From assembly GCF_017639205.1 (NCBI RefSeq), contig NZ_CP071139.1, positions 6,633,501 to 6,697,500 on the forward strand: a DNA stretch of 64,000 nt. The letters are read 5' to 3'. This DNA comes from Streptomyces nojiriensis. Its GTDB lineage: Bacteria > Actinomycetota > Actinomycetes > Streptomycetales > Streptomycetaceae. Of the stretch, positions 16,773 to 25,869 are shown piece after piece; position 1 is the first letter of the stretch; each line of letters starts with the position of its first letter. Position numbers and translations under genes: made by a program. The notes below the pieces were generated by a model. It saw nothing but the letters and a program-made list of their open reading frames with translations, was not told the DNA's origin and did no database searches.

Positions 16773-18761
16773 ATGTCCCTCCCCGCACCTCCACGCCCAC
16801 CCGGCGTGCCCGCCGCCCACAGGTCCGAACTGCCGCCCGTGCACGGCGCCGTCATGTGCGTCGCCGCGCCCTGTCTGGTCATCTCCCCGGAGCACGGCCA
16901 GCTGACCGGGCGGGGGATCGACGGGATCTACCGGTCCGGGCGCCGCCTGCTCTCCCGCTGCGTGCTGCGTGTCGGCGGCCGGGACCCGGTCGCCGTGCAG
17001 GGGCGCAGCCTCGCGGCCGACCGGGCCGTCTTCACCGCGACGGTGCGCACCGGCGCCGAACCCGGCCCCGACCCCGACATCGGTGTGGAAAGGTTCCGGC
17101 ACGCGGACGGCACCGAGCGGATCACCCTGCGCAGCTTCACGGCCCGGCCGGTCCGCCTGCCCGTGGAGGTGCTTCTCGGCACCGACCTGGCGGAGCTGGC
17201 CTCCGTGGCCGCCGGCCGGGCCGGCCCGGAGCTGCCCGCCGGGGTGCACGCCGCCGGGCTGCGCTGGAGCACCGGCGAGGCGCAGGCAGTGACCGCCGCC
17301 GACCCACCGCCGGACGACGCGCTGGCCTCGGCGGGGCTGTTGCGCTGGCAGCTCGAACTGGCTCCCGGTGAATCCCGCACCATCGAGCTGCGGACCACGC
17401 AGCACCGGGTGGGGCGGGCCCCCGCCGGGCAGGTGGCGAACCCGCTGGCCGACGCCCGGGCCGAAGGGGACGATCCGAGGGCCGAGGCGTGGTTCCGGAC
17501 CAGCGTCGAGGACCTGGGCGCGCTGCTCCTGCGGGATCCCGAGGAGCCGGGTGACGCCTTCGCCGCGGCGGGAGCGCCCTGGCGGCTGGGCCTGGCTCCG
17601 GCGGAATCGCTCTGGGCCGCCCGGATGGCGCTGCCGCTCGGAACCGGTCTCGCCGCGGCAACCCTGCGCATCCTTGCCCGGACCCAGACCGAGGAGCGGG
17701 GACCCGACCTCGGGAAGATCCCGGGCCCGCTGCGCGGAGCGGGCGCGCAGCTCCCACCGGGATGCACCGGCACGGAGGCGACCCTGGCCTTTCCCGTGGT
17801 ACTGGCCGAGGCCCGGCTCTGGGGCATGCCCGAAGAGGAGGTGGCCCGGCTGCTGCCGGCCGCCGAGCGGTGCCTGGACTGGCTGCGTGGCGCACTGGGG
17901 GAGGACGGCTTCCTGGCCGATCCCGACCCGGGCCCGCGGCGCTGCGAGACCCAGGCCCACGCCCATCGGGCCGCCGTGCTCGGCGCCGATCTGCTCGCCG
18001 CGTGCGGACGGCCCGGAGCCGAGGAGTGGCGGGAGCGGGCGGTCGGACTGCGGGAGCGGTTCCGGGCCCGGTTCTGGATCGACGGTCCGGACGGCGGCCG
18101 GCCCGCTTCGGCCCTCCACCCCGACGGGAGGCCGCTGCCACGACTGACGGGGGCCGCCGCCCACCTGCTCGACACCGGACTGCTCAGCAGTGGCCGGCTT
18201 GCCCCGGGACTCCTGGACCGCACCCGCGCCGAGCAGCTGGCCCGGCTGCTCGGAGCCCCCGCCATGGATTCCGGATGGGGGCTGCGGAGCATGGCCGTCA
18301 AGGAGCCCGGGCACAACCCGTTCGGCCACCGCTCGGGCGCCGTGCGGGCGTACGAGAGCGCGGTGGCCGTGGCGGGCCTGGCCCAGGCCGGCTTCGAGAA
18401 GGAGGCCGCGGGCCTGCTCGGCGGCCTGCTGGACGCGGCGGAGGCCTTCGGGTACCGGCTGCCGGAGATGTTCGCGGCCGAGCAGCGCACCGCGGGCAGC
18501 GCCCCGGTGCCTCACCCGGCGGCCTGCCGCCCGGCCGCCGTGGCGGCGGCGGCCGGGATCCACGCGCTGACCGCCCTCGCCGGGATCCGCCCCGACGCCC
18601 CCGCGGGCACGGTCGCCCTCGCGCCCCTTCCCGGAGCCCCCCTGGGCGGGCTCAGACTCTCGGGGCTGCGGGTGGCGGGGGAGCCCTTCGCCGTCCGGAT
18701 CAGCCGGCTCGGCCTCGGCATGGTGGAGGAGGCGGCCGATGTGCTCCAGTTGGGTGGCTGA
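16773..18761 (+). CDS. Glycogen-debranching-type protein (amylo-alpha-1,6-glucosidase-like)
   Basis: A 662-residue protein with a two-part layout: an N-terminal beta-rich domain like the glycogen debranching N-terminal domain (about 25-200; GIDGIYRSGRRLLSRCVLRV and GVERFRHADGTERITLRSF), and a C-terminal alpha/alpha-toroid (about 240-640) with helix pairs such as RCLDWLRGALGEDGFLADP and MFAAEQRTAGSAPVPHPAACRP. The C-terminal fold resembles trehalose- and debranching-type glycosidases; the catalytic acids cannot be assigned with certainty. No signal peptide is seen. ATG 16773 has AAGG upstream. The 212-bp upstream gap shows no gene. Confidence 0.75.
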   Translation: MSLPAPPRPPGVPAAHRSELPPVHGAVMCVAAPCLVISPEHGQLTGRGIDGIYRSGRRLLSRCVLRVGGRDPVAVQGRSLAADRAVFTATVRTGAEPGPDPDIGVERFRHADGTERITLRSFTARPVRLPVEVLLGTDLAELASVAAGRAGPELPAGVHAAGLRWSTGEAQAVTAADPPPDDALASAGLLRWQLELAPGESRTIELRTTQHRVGRAPAGQVANPLADARAEGDDPRAEAWFRTSVEDLGALLLRDPEEPGDAFAAAGAPWRLGLAPAESLWAARMALPLGTGLAAATLRILARTQTEERGPDLGKIPGPLRGAGAQLPPGCTGTEATLAFPVVLAEARLWGMPEEEVARLLPAAERCLDWLRGALGEDGFLADPDPGPRRCETQAHAHRAAVLGADLLAACGRPGAEEWRERAVGLRERFRARFWIDGPDGGRPASALHPDGRPLPRLTGAAAHLLDTGLLSSGRLAPGLLDRTRAEQLARLLGAPAMDSGWGLRSMAVKEPGHNPFGHRSGAVRAYESAVAVAGLAQAGFEKEAAGLLGGLLDAAEAFGYRLPEMFAAEQRTAGSAPVPHPAACRPAAVAAAAGIHALTALAGIRPDAPAGTVALAPLPGAPLGGLRLSGLRVAGEPFAVRISRLGLGMVEEAADVLQLGG

Positions 18762-18869
18762 GCACGCGCACCCCGTTCAGGCGGGACCGTCCGACGGATC
18801 GGAGGCCTCCCGCCCCCGGTGCGCCGTCTTCAAGGTCACCAAAGCGCTGTTTATCGTCAGGCAGACGAC

Positions 18870-18875
18870 TATGAT
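18870..18875 (+). promoter_or_regulatory. -10 box TATGAT, 6 nt before start
   Basis: TATGAT ends 6 nt before the ATG of the Nudix gene. No Shine-Dalgarno is seen. A weak TGTTTA lies at -35 spacing. Leaderless transcription is inferred. Confidence 0.5.
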
Positions 18876-18881
18876 CGCGGC

Positions 18882-19628
18882 ATGTCGCCCTACGACCCGT
18901 CGGCCTATCCGCCCTTCGCCGTCACCGTCGACCTGGTCGTGCTCACCGTGCGGCGCCACGCGCTCTGCGCGCTGGTCGTCCGCAGAGGTGAGCAGCCGTT
19001 CCAGGGGAGCTGGGCGCTGCCCGGAGGATTCGTCCGCGCGGACGAGGACCTGGCGGGGGCCGCCGCCAGGGAGCTCTCCGAGGAGACCGGCCTGTGCGCG
19101 CACGACCCGGCCCTGCCCGGCGCGGGCAACGGGGCGCACCTCGAACAGCTGGCCACCTACGGTGATCCGAAGCGGGATCCGCGGATGCGCGTCGTCAGCG
19201 TGGCGCACCTGGTGCTGGCTCCGGACCTGCCTGCGCCCCGGGCCGGGGGCGACGCCAACAGCGCGCGGTGGGCCCCGGTCGACGAGGTGCTGGCCGACAC
19301 CGATGAGGCCTCCACCGGGCTCGCCTTCGACCATGCCCGGATCCTCGCCGACGGTGTGGAGCGGGCCCGCTCGAAGATCGAGTACTCCTCGCTGGCCACT
19401 GCCTTCTGCCCGCCGGAGTTCACGGTCGGCGAGCTGCGCCGGGTCTACGAGGCGGTCTGGGGTGTCTCCCTCGACCCGCGCAACTTCCACCGCAAGGTCA
19501 CCGGCACCCCCGGATTCCTGGTGCCGGCCGGAGGTACGACGACCCGTCAGGGCGGGCGTCCGGCCCAGTTGTTCCGGGCGGGCGGGGCCACCCTCCTCAA
19601 CCCGCCGATGCTGCGTCCGGAAGTCTGA
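18882..19628 (+). CDS. Nudix hydrolase with winged-helix tail (NrtR-like)
   Basis: A 248-residue protein. Residues 10-150 are a Nudix domain with a complete box (Gly49, Glu55, RELSEETG at 63-70), so all metal-binding Glu residues are present. Residues 165-235 look like the winged-helix tail of NrtR-type regulators (SLATAFCPPEFTVGELRRVYEAVWG, then NFHRKVTGTPGFL). NrtR proteins repress NAD or sugar genes and bind ADP-ribose. Here an intact catalytic box suggests hydrolysis may be retained as well. The targets are unknown; autoregulation is possible. Upstream lies the debranching-type enzyme, which may only be a neighbour. Confidence 0.85.
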   Translation: MSPYDPSAYPPFAVTVDLVVLTVRRHALCALVVRRGEQPFQGSWALPGGFVRADEDLAGAAARELSEETGLCAHDPALPGAGNGAHLEQLATYGDPKRDPRMRVVSVAHLVLAPDLPAPRAGGDANSARWAPVDEVLADTDEASTGLAFDHARILADGVERARSKIEYSSLATAFCPPEFTVGELRRVYEAVWGVSLDPRNFHRKVTGTPGFLVPAGGTTTRQGGRPAQLFRAGGATLLNPPMLRPEV

Positions 19629-19867
19629 CGCCGCGGCGTACGAGGCGTCGCCGGCGGTGGCGGGGCCGCCGTGCCCCATCCCAGGACCGGGCATACCGGG
19701 GCCGTTTCCGGGGCCGGTACCGGGTCCGGACCCGCCGTCCGTGCGGGGCCCGGCGGCAGCATCGGCGTTCCATCGGACCGGTTGCGTCGAATATCGGACA
19801 TATCGCGTTATCTTGCTTGCGGTACCCACCCTGCCGCTGAGCGGTCTCACCCCCCGCGAGAGAAGCG

Positions 19868-21661
19868 ATGCTCCAGGCCATCGGACTCACCAGCAAGCCC
19901 CGACCCGACGCCCCGCCCCTCGTGGACGACCTCACCTTCGAGGCCCGCCCGGGGCATGTGACCGCCCTGCTCGGCGAGCCGGGATCGGGCAAGACCACCG
20001 CACTGCGGCTCATGCTCGAACTCGAACCGGGCCGCGGCGTCACCTACTTCCGCGGCCGCGCGCTGCACCGGATCCCGCACCCCGGCCGTGAGGTCGGAGT
20101 GCTCCTCGGCGACGTCCCCGGCAACCCCGCACGGACCGTCCGCAACCAGCTGCGGATGCTCTGCGCCGCGGCCGGGGTGCCGGCCTCCCGGGCCGACACC
20201 ATGCTGGAGGTCGTCGGCATCGCGGGACTGCGGGACGAACGGCTCGGTTCGCTGTCGCTCGGCATGGAGCGCCGGGTCGCACTGGCCTCGGCCCTGCTCG
20301 CCGATCCGTGCACCCTGCTCCTCGACGAGCCCGGCGCCGGACTGTCCCCCCGCGAACGCGGCTGGCTGCACGGGCTGCTGCGCGGTCACGCCTCCCTCGG
20401 CGGCGCCGTGCTCTTCACCACCGACGACGCCAAGGAGGCCGCCCGCAGCGCCGACCGCGTCGTCAGCATCGAGGCGGGCCGGCTCGTCGCCGACCAGGAG
20501 GCGGCCGATTTCGCCCGGACCAGGCTGCGGCCGCGGGTCGCCGTGCGCACCCCGCACGCGGCCCGGCTGGCCGACGCGCTGGGCCGGGAGGCCCGGGCCG
20601 CCCGGCGCTCGGTGGAGATCGTCGCCGAGAGCGGCAGCCGCCTGTCGGTGTACGGCAGCAACTGCGCCGAGATCGGCGAGGCGGCGTTCCGGCACGGCGT
20701 GCTGGTCCACCAGCTCGCCGACGAGACGGGCGACGCCGGGGCACCGACGGCGCCGGTACCGGCCGCGCGGGCCGCGGCCGGAACGCCTCCGGAGCCCGGC
20801 GCGGCCCGCGCCGAGGCCGCCACCGAGGTCTCCGGCGCACATCCCCGGCAGACCGGCTCCGGGCGCCCGGCCTCGGCCGTGCGCCGCGTGGGCGGCCCGC
20901 TGCGTCCCCTGCGCTACGAGCTGCTCCGGGTCTTCGGGACCGCCACTCCCGTCCTCACCGCCGCGCTCGTCGTCGCCGTCTCCGTCCTCACCGCCCTGGT
21001 GCTGGCCCGGGCCGGGCAGACCCCGCAGAACCGGCTGCTCGCCGCCTGGCCCGAACTGCTGCCGCTGCCGCCCGCCGCCCTGGGCGCGGGCCTGCTCGGC
21101 GCGCTGGCCTTCGGAGAGGAGTACCGCTACCCCGCACTCGCCGCCGACCGGGGCACCGTGCCCCGGCGGATGGGGCTGCTCGCCGCCAAGCTGGGCAGCT
21201 GCGCCGCCCTCGCGCTGCTGCTGGGCGCCCTGACGGTGGCCGCCGACGCCGCCGCCCTCGCGCTGGTCTTCGACAGCGGCCCCCTGCGCACCCCGGTGGA
21301 GTGGCTCTCCCCGGCCGTGAGTTGGGCCGGGCTGCTCATCGGGTGCGCCTGGGCCGGCGTACTGGCCTCCGGCGTCTTCCGGTCCGCCACCGCGGGACTG
21401 GCCGCGGTGCTCGCCGTACCGGTGATGGTGGTTCCGCTGGTGCGCAAGGCGCTGGAGGGCTCCGCCGCGTACCCGTCGACCGGGCTCGCGTCCCGGCTGC
21501 GCGGCCTGACCTGGGGGCAGTGGCCGCCGGAGGTCGACCGCCTGCTGACGGGGGCCCTCCGGGTGATGGCCCAACCCGTCGGGACCGCACTGGTGTTGTC
21601 GCTGATGGTCCTGTTGTGCGCCTATGGGTTCACCGGACTGCGCAGCCGGGTCCGTTGGTGA
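19868..21661 (+). CDS. ABC transporter, ATPase fused to membrane domain
   Basis: A 597-residue single-chain half-transporter with the ATPase first. Walker A is LLGEPGSGKTTAL (about 36-48), the signature is degenerate (SLSLGMERRVALASAL instead of LSGGQ), and Walker B is TLLLDEPGAGLSP. After a Pro/Ala-rich linker (about 290-340) come roughly six hydrophobic helices (for example TAALVVAVSVLTALVLAR, AALALLLGALTVAADAAALALVF). This is the ABC-2 export style. It lies directly upstream of whiH on the same strand, a conserved placement as I recall. The substrate is unknown; a role in development is inference. The 239-bp upstream gap carries ATATCG twice near 19792-19806 but no firm promoter. Confidence 0.82.
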   Translation: MLQAIGLTSKPRPDAPPLVDDLTFEARPGHVTALLGEPGSGKTTALRLMLELEPGRGVTYFRGRALHRIPHPGREVGVLLGDVPGNPARTVRNQLRMLCAAAGVPASRADTMLEVVGIAGLRDERLGSLSLGMERRVALASALLADPCTLLLDEPGAGLSPRERGWLHGLLRGHASLGGAVLFTTDDAKEAARSADRVVSIEAGRLVADQEAADFARTRLRPRVAVRTPHAARLADALGREARAARRSVEIVAESGSRLSVYGSNCAEIGEAAFRHGVLVHQLADETGDAGAPTAPVPAARAAAGTPPEPGAARAEAATEVSGAHPRQTGSGRPASAVRRVGGPLRPLRYELLRVFGTATPVLTAALVVAVSVLTALVLARAGQTPQNRLLAAWPELLPLPPAALGAGLLGALAFGEEYRYPALAADRGTVPRRMGLLAAKLGSCAALALLLGALTVAADAAALALVFDSGPLRTPVEWLSPAVSWAGLLIGCAWAGVLASGVFRSATAGLAAVLAVPVMVVPLVRKALEGSAAYPSTGLASRLRGLTWGQWPPEVDRLLTGALRVMAQPVGTALVLSLMVLLCAYGFTGLRSRVRW

Positions 21662-21690
21662 TCGTTCCGGTTCGGGAGAAGTCGCGGACG

Positions 21691-21729
21691 GGACCGTTGC
21701 GGTCCGTGTCACGTCAAGCGGACCGCAAC
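21691..21729 (+). terminator. Mutually exclusive hairpins before whiH
   Basis: GGACCG (21691-21696) can pair with CGGTCC (21700-21705), or GTTGCGGTCCG (21696-21706) can pair with CGGACCGCAAC (21719-21729, perfect 11 bp). The shared strand makes the two structures exclusive. It probably ends the ABC gene; an attenuator role is speculative. Confidence 0.45.
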
Positions 21730-21764
21730 TCCCCGCAAAACGTCGGATTCTTTACGATAAGTCG

Positions 21765-21789
21765 TCAATTGCGTAGGTGGCACCGATCA
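21765..21789 (+). promoter_or_regulatory. Possible sigma-WhiG promoter of whiH
   Basis: TCAA, a 13-nt spacer, then ACCGATCA resembles the FliA/WhiG-type pattern TAAA-N15-GCCGATAA, with a short spacer. whiH is a known sigma-WhiG target in Streptomyces, so a site here is expected. The match itself is imperfect. Confidence 0.45.
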
Positions 21790-21852
21790 CCCTTTCGTGT
21801 GCTTTTCACCAAAGACCTCAAGGGTCGTGGAAGCACGGCCGACAAAGGATTC

Positions 21853-22740
21853 GTGAGTACCCTTGCGCACACCATGATGACCGCCGCCCGCCACGCCGAT
21901 TCCGGCCTCGCCGGCCCGGGCGAACTCGACCGCTACCCCTACGCGGAGACCCCCGGGTCCGACCGCGTCGGAGCACCCCACTGGGACGGTGCCGACGTCG
22001 AGTTGAGCCGCGTGGGCCGCCGAGCGGCAGGCAGCCGCGGACGCGGACTGCACGGCCAACTCGTCCAGCAGCTCGGCCAGATGATCGTCTCCGGCGATCT
22101 CGGCGCGGACCGCCCGCTGGTCCCCGAGGAGATCGGCCAGCGCTTCGAGGTCTCCCGCACGGTCGTCCGCGAATCCCTGCGGGTCCTGGAGGCCAAGGGC
22201 CTCGTCAGCGCCCGCCCCAACGTCGGCACCCGGGTCCGTCCCGTCGCCGACTGGAACCTGCTCGACCCCGACATCATCGAATGGCGCGCCTTCGGTCCGC
22301 AGCGCGACGACCAGCGCCGCGAGCTCGGTGAGCTCCGCTGGACCATCGAGCCGCTCGCCGCCCGCCTCGCGGCCGGCCACGGCCGCCCGGACATCCAGCA
22401 GCGCCTCGCGGACATGGTCGAGATCATGGGCCACGCCCTCGGCCAGGGCGACGCGATCACCTTCGCCCGCGCCGACACCGAATTCCACGCGCTCCTCATC
22501 CAGGTCGCAGGAAACCGCATGCTGGAGCACCTTTCCGGCATCGTCTCCGCCGCCCTCCAGGTCTCCGGCAGCCCGGTCACCGCCTGCGACCGCCCGAGCG
22601 AGACCTGCGTCGCGCACCACGCGCGGATGGTCGAGGCCCTCGCCGCGGGTGACGCGACGGGCGCCGAGAACGCCATGCGCCAGCTCCTGACGGTTCATCC
22701 GGAGGTCGAGCGCGTGGTTCCCGCCCCGCGCGAGCACTGA
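21853..22740 (+). CDS. whiH: Sporulation regulator WhiH (GntR/FadR family)
   Basis: A 295-residue GntR-family regulator. The winged helix is at about 65-135 (VQQLGQMIVSGDLGADRPL, then EIGQRFEVSRTVVRESLRVLEAKGLV). An FCD-type helical effector domain follows, with FHALLIQVAGNRMLEHLS and the metal-ligand-type His in CVAHHARMVEAL. WhiH is needed for sporulation septation in aerial hyphae and is transcribed by sigma-WhiG. Identification rests on family, length and position immediately upstream of hrdB. GTG 21853 (VSTLAHTMM) gives this length; a downstream ATG pair is the alternative. No Shine-Dalgarno of note. Confidence 0.9.
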   Translation: MSTLAHTMMTAARHADSGLAGPGELDRYPYAETPGSDRVGAPHWDGADVELSRVGRRAAGSRGRGLHGQLVQQLGQMIVSGDLGADRPLVPEEIGQRFEVSRTVVRESLRVLEAKGLVSARPNVGTRVRPVADWNLLDPDIIEWRAFGPQRDDQRRELGELRWTIEPLAARLAAGHGRPDIQQRLADMVEIMGHALGQGDAITFARADTEFHALLIQVAGNRMLEHLSGIVSAALQVSGSPVTACDRPSETCVAHHARMVEALAAGDATGAENAMRQLLTVHPEVERVVPAPREH

Positions 22741-23112
22741 CGGGCGGACGCGCGGGGGCGCGGGGGTGCAGAACGTGTCGCCGGGCCCGGTCGGGTCCGG
22801 CGACACCGGCGTGAGGCCCCTTTCGCGGCGGTTCGGCATGCGCGAAGGGCCGGGTACGACCACAAGAGCGGCACTCGTGCGTACGGGGTGTGACTCGGGC
22901 CACGAAGATTGGGCGTAACGCTCTGCGAGGTCACGCGATGACGTAAGAGGTGATGGCCGACGGAGGGAAGACAGCAGCCCTTGGGGGTGCTGTGCAGCTC
23001 CCCGGCCCCTGCCCGCGCCGCCGGCCCATCCCCGGTCGGTGGTCGTCGGCTCCGGTCCAGCACCACCAGGCCCGGGGTCGGAAGCCGTTCCCATCGTTCC
23101 GAGAGGTTGTTC
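22741..23112 (+). other. Long untranslated region upstream of hrdB
   Basis: A 372-bp gap with no supportable gene. It should contain the hrdB promoter(s) and leader. A TGTGAC ... GGGCGTAACG stretch (22889-22920) is the most promoter-like part but has unsuitable spacing for a standard HrdB promoter. Known hrdB genes are read partly by an ECF sigma factor (ShbA), which would not show a TTGAC-type site. No GGAAT-type sigma-R site was seen. Confidence 0.5.
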
Positions 23113-24696
23113 GTGTCGGCCAGCACATCCCGTACGCTCCCGCCGGAGATCGCCGATTCCGAGTCTGTGATGGCGCTCATCGAGCGGGGCAAGGCCGAGG
23201 GGCAGATCGCCGGCGATGACGTGCGTCGGGCCTTCGAGGCTGACCAGATTCCTGCGACCCAGTGGAAGAATGTTCTGCGCAGCCTCAACCAGATCCTCGA
23301 GGAAGAGGGTGTGACGCTGATGGTCAGTGCCGCGGAGTCGCCCAAGCGCACCACCCGCAAGAGCGTCGCAGCCAAGAGCCCGGCCAAGCGGACGGCCACC
23401 GAGACCGTCAAGAAGACGGCGGCCAGGACGACGGCAGCGCAGCCCGCGGCCACCGCGGTCCCGGCAGCCGGGGCGGCGGACCCGGAGATCGTGGACGCCC
23501 TCGCGGGAGAGACCGGAACGGAGCCCGCCGCCAAGAAGACGGCGGCGAAGAAGACGGCTGCGAAGAAGGCCGCGCCCGCCAAGAAGGCCGCCGCCAAGAA
23601 GACGGCGGCGAAGAAGACCGCCTCCAAGAAGGACGCGGACGAGGCGGGCGAGGACGAGAGCGCGGACGAGGGTCCCGACGCCGTCAAGGCCGAGGCCGAG
23701 GAAGAGGAGGAGGGCGGGGAGAACAAGGGCTTCGTCATCTCCGACGACGAGGACGACGCCCCCGCCCAGCAGGTCGTGGTCGCCGGCGCCACCGCCGACC
23801 CGGTCAAGGACTACCTCAAGCAGATCGGCAAGGTCCCCCTCCTCAACGCCGAGCAGGAGGTGGAGCTCGCCAAGCGCATCGAGGCGGGTCTGTTCGCCGA
23901 GGACAAACTGGCGAACTCCGACAAGCTGGCTCCCAAGCTCAAGCGCGAGCTGGAGATCATCGCCGAGGACGGCCGCCGTGCGAAGAACCACCTGCTGGAG
24001 GCCAACCTCCGCCTCGTGGTCTCCCTCGCCAAGCGCTACACCGGCCGCGGCATGCTCTTCCTGGACCTGATCCAGGAGGGCAATCTGGGTCTGATCCGCG
24101 CGGTCGAGAAGTTCGACTACACCAAGGGCTATAAGTTCTCCACCTATGCCACGTGGTGGATCCGGCAGGCGATCACGCGCGCCATGGCCGACCAGGCACG
24201 CACCATCCGCATCCCGGTGCACATGGTCGAGGTCATCAACAAGCTCGCCCGCGTCCAGCGCCAGATGCTCCAGGACCTGGGCCGCGAGCCCACCCCGGAG
24301 GAGCTGGCCAAGGAACTCGACATGACCCCCGAGAAGGTCATCGAGGTCCAGAAGTACGGCCGCGAGCCGATCTCCCTGCACACGCCGCTCGGCGAGGACG
24401 GCGACAGCGAGTTCGGTGACCTCATCGAGGACTCCGAGGCGGTCGTGCCGGCCGATGCCGTGAGCTTCACGCTGCTGCAGGAGCAGCTGCACTCGGTGCT
24501 CGACACCCTGAGCGAGCGCGAGGCCGGCGTGGTCTCGATGCGCTTCGGCCTCACGGACGGCCAGCCCAAGACCCTCGACGAGATCGGCAAGGTCTACGGG
24601 GTCACGCGTGAGCGGATCCGCCAGATCGAGTCGAAGACGATGTCGAAGCTCCGGCACCCGTCCCGCTCCCAGGTGCTGCGCGACTACCTGGACTGA
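23113..24696 (+). CDS. hrdB: Principal RNA polymerase sigma factor HrdB
   Basis: A 527-residue group 1 sigma-70 factor. The N-terminal region 1.1-like segment (about 15-75) precedes an insert rich in Lys-Ala repeats (about 138-173) and a run of acidic residues (174-216). Then come region 1.2 (DPVKDYLKQIGKVPLL), region 2 with the invariant NLRLVVSLAKRYTGRG, LIQEGNLGL and YKFSTYATWWIRQAI, region 3, and region 4 with the HTH VYGVTRERIRQIESK, ending LRDYLD. GTG 23113 (VSASTSRTLP) is chosen with GAGAGG just upstream. It directs housekeeping transcription. A strong hairpin follows the stop. Confidence 0.97.
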   Translation: MSASTSRTLPPEIADSESVMALIERGKAEGQIAGDDVRRAFEADQIPATQWKNVLRSLNQILEEEGVTLMVSAAESPKRTTRKSVAAKSPAKRTATETVKKTAARTTAAQPAATAVPAAGAADPEIVDALAGETGTEPAAKKTAAKKTAAKKAAPAKKAAAKKTAAKKTASKKDADEAGEDESADEGPDAVKAEAEEEEEGGENKGFVISDDEDDAPAQQVVVAGATADPVKDYLKQIGKVPLLNAEQEVELAKRIEAGLFAEDKLANSDKLAPKLKRELEIIAEDGRRAKNHLLEANLRLVVSLAKRYTGRGMLFLDLIQEGNLGLIRAVEKFDYTKGYKFSTYATWWIRQAITRAMADQARTIRIPVHMVEVINKLARVQRQMLQDLGREPTPEELAKELDMTPEKVIEVQKYGREPISLHTPLGEDGDSEFGDLIEDSEAVVPADAVSFTLLQEQLHSVLDTLSEREAGVVSMRFGLTDGQPKTLDEIGKVYGVTRERIRQIESKTMSKLRHPSRSQVLRDYLD

Positions 24697-24702
24697 CCGG
24701 GC

Positions 24703-24735
24703 GGCTTCCGGCGGCGCTCGGCGCTGCCGGAAGCC
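24703..24735 (+). terminator. hrdB terminator
   Basis: GGCTTCCGGC/GCCGGAAGCC, perfect 10-bp stem starting 7 bp after the stop codon. The 13-nt loop contains GCGC on both sides and can extend the stem. Confidence 0.7.
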
Positions 24736-24833
24736 GACGGGGGCGACAGGGCGACGGTGGCCGCGCGGGTGCGCTCGGCCACCGGGCGACCCACTCTGGG
24801 TGGAGTAATGCACACTCGGAGTCAGGAGGCCTC

Positions 24834-25760
24834 ATGCGTCGTCCCTTTGCCCGTGCTCTGGCGGGAGCGCTGACCCTGGCGGCGGGAGCGGCCGCAGCGC
24901 CGTTCGCCCAGGTGCCGCAGGCGGCCGCGGACAGTGTGGTGATCGGCGGGAAGCCGGTGAAGGTGGCCGACAGCCCTTGGGTCGTCGCCCTCGCCAGCCG
25001 TGACCGGTTCGGGGGTACGCGGGGCGGGCAGTTCTGCGGAGGCGTGGTCGTGTCCCCGACCAGGGTGCTGACGGCGGCGCACTGCCTGGGCAGCCAGGTG
25101 CTGGGCGGTCCGGTCGAATCCGTGGCCGACTTCCGGGTGATCGCCGGGCGTACGGAGCTCCGGGCGGCCGAGGGCCTGGAGATCGCGGTGCGCGGGGCGA
25201 GGGTGAACCCAGCCTACGACCCGGCGAGCAATGCCGGGGACCTCGCCGTTCTGGAGCTGGCCGAGTCGGTACCGGCCCACTACGTGCTGCCCATGGCGGC
25301 GGCGGGGCATCCCGCCTACGCGGCCGGCACCGGGGCGGCGGTGTACGGCTGGGGCGACACGAGCGGCTTCGGTGACTACGCGTACGGGCTGCGTGCCGCC
25401 GGGGTGACGGTGCTGGCGGACCAGGTCTGCGAGCGCGCCTACCCCGGGGACGCGGACGGGCAGTACCGCGCGGAGTCCATGGTGTGCGCGGGGGACAGCG
25501 GCGGCGGCAAGGACGCCTGCCAGGGGGACAGCGGCGGACCGCTGGTGGCGCAGGGGCGTCTCATCGGGCTGGTCTCGTGGGGCCGGGGCTGCGGCCGTGC
25601 CGACAGCCCAGGGGTCTACACGCGTATCGCCCCGTTGGTCGACTTCGTGCTGGCCCCGGAGACGGGCGCGCAGCCCGGGAAGGTCCAGGGCATCGGGTGG
25701 GGTGCCCGCGGGGCCTCCGGGCCGCACGCAGGGCCCGTACAGGGGCATCGCACGCGTTAG
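24834..25760 (+). CDS. Secreted trypsin-like serine protease (S1 family)
   Basis: A 308-residue chymotrypsin-fold protease. An Arg-containing signal peptide (residues 1-32, hydrophobic core ALTLAAGAAAAP, AxA-like end QAAA) directs export. The triad is His83 (TAAHC), Asp136 (GDLAVL) and Ser233 (GDSGGP). Asp227, six residues before Ser233, occupies the S1 pocket base and predicts cleavage after Arg or Lys. Cysteine pairs typical of the fold are present (68/84, 199/218, 229/255 region). The C-terminus adds about 30 residues of Gly/Ala/Pro tail. A strong GGAGG-type ribosome site ends 5 nt before ATG. A bidirectional hairpin follows. Confidence 0.93.
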   Translation: MRRPFARALAGALTLAAGAAAAPFAQVPQAAADSVVIGGKPVKVADSPWVVALASRDRFGGTRGGQFCGGVVVSPTRVLTAAHCLGSQVLGGPVESVADFRVIAGRTELRAAEGLEIAVRGARVNPAYDPASNAGDLAVLELAESVPAHYVLPMAAAGHPAYAAGTGAAVYGWGDTSGFGDYAYGLRAAGVTVLADQVCERAYPGDADGQYRAESMVCAGDSGGGKDACQGDSGGPLVAQGRLIGLVSWGRGCGRADSPGVYTRIAPLVDFVLAPETGAQPGKVQGIGWGARGASGPHAGPVQGHRTR

Positions 25761-25782
25761 CCGCAGGGTCGCGGATGTGAGG

Positions 25783-25819
25783 ACGGGCGGCGCCCCTGGG
25801 TCTCAGGGGTGCCGCCCGT
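25783..25819. terminator. Bidirectional terminator
   Basis: ACGGGCGGCGCCCCTG pairs with CAGGGGTGCCGCCCGT (16 bp, one G-U) around a 5-nt loop, between convergent genes. No U-run. Confidence 0.7.
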
Positions 25820-25869
25820 CGACCGGCCTGGCCGGTCCTGGCTCGTCGGATGCGAGGTGCAGGCCTGTG

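Noticed and set aside
15525..18761. A 1078-codon plus frame running through DUF4192 into the debranching-type gene
   Set aside because: Its first part is an out-of-frame shadow of DUF4192; only the part from 16773 is a real protein.
21787..24813. A 1008-codon minus-strand open frame across whiH and hrdB
   Set aside because: Antisense to two certain genes, no start signal, and compositional noise only.
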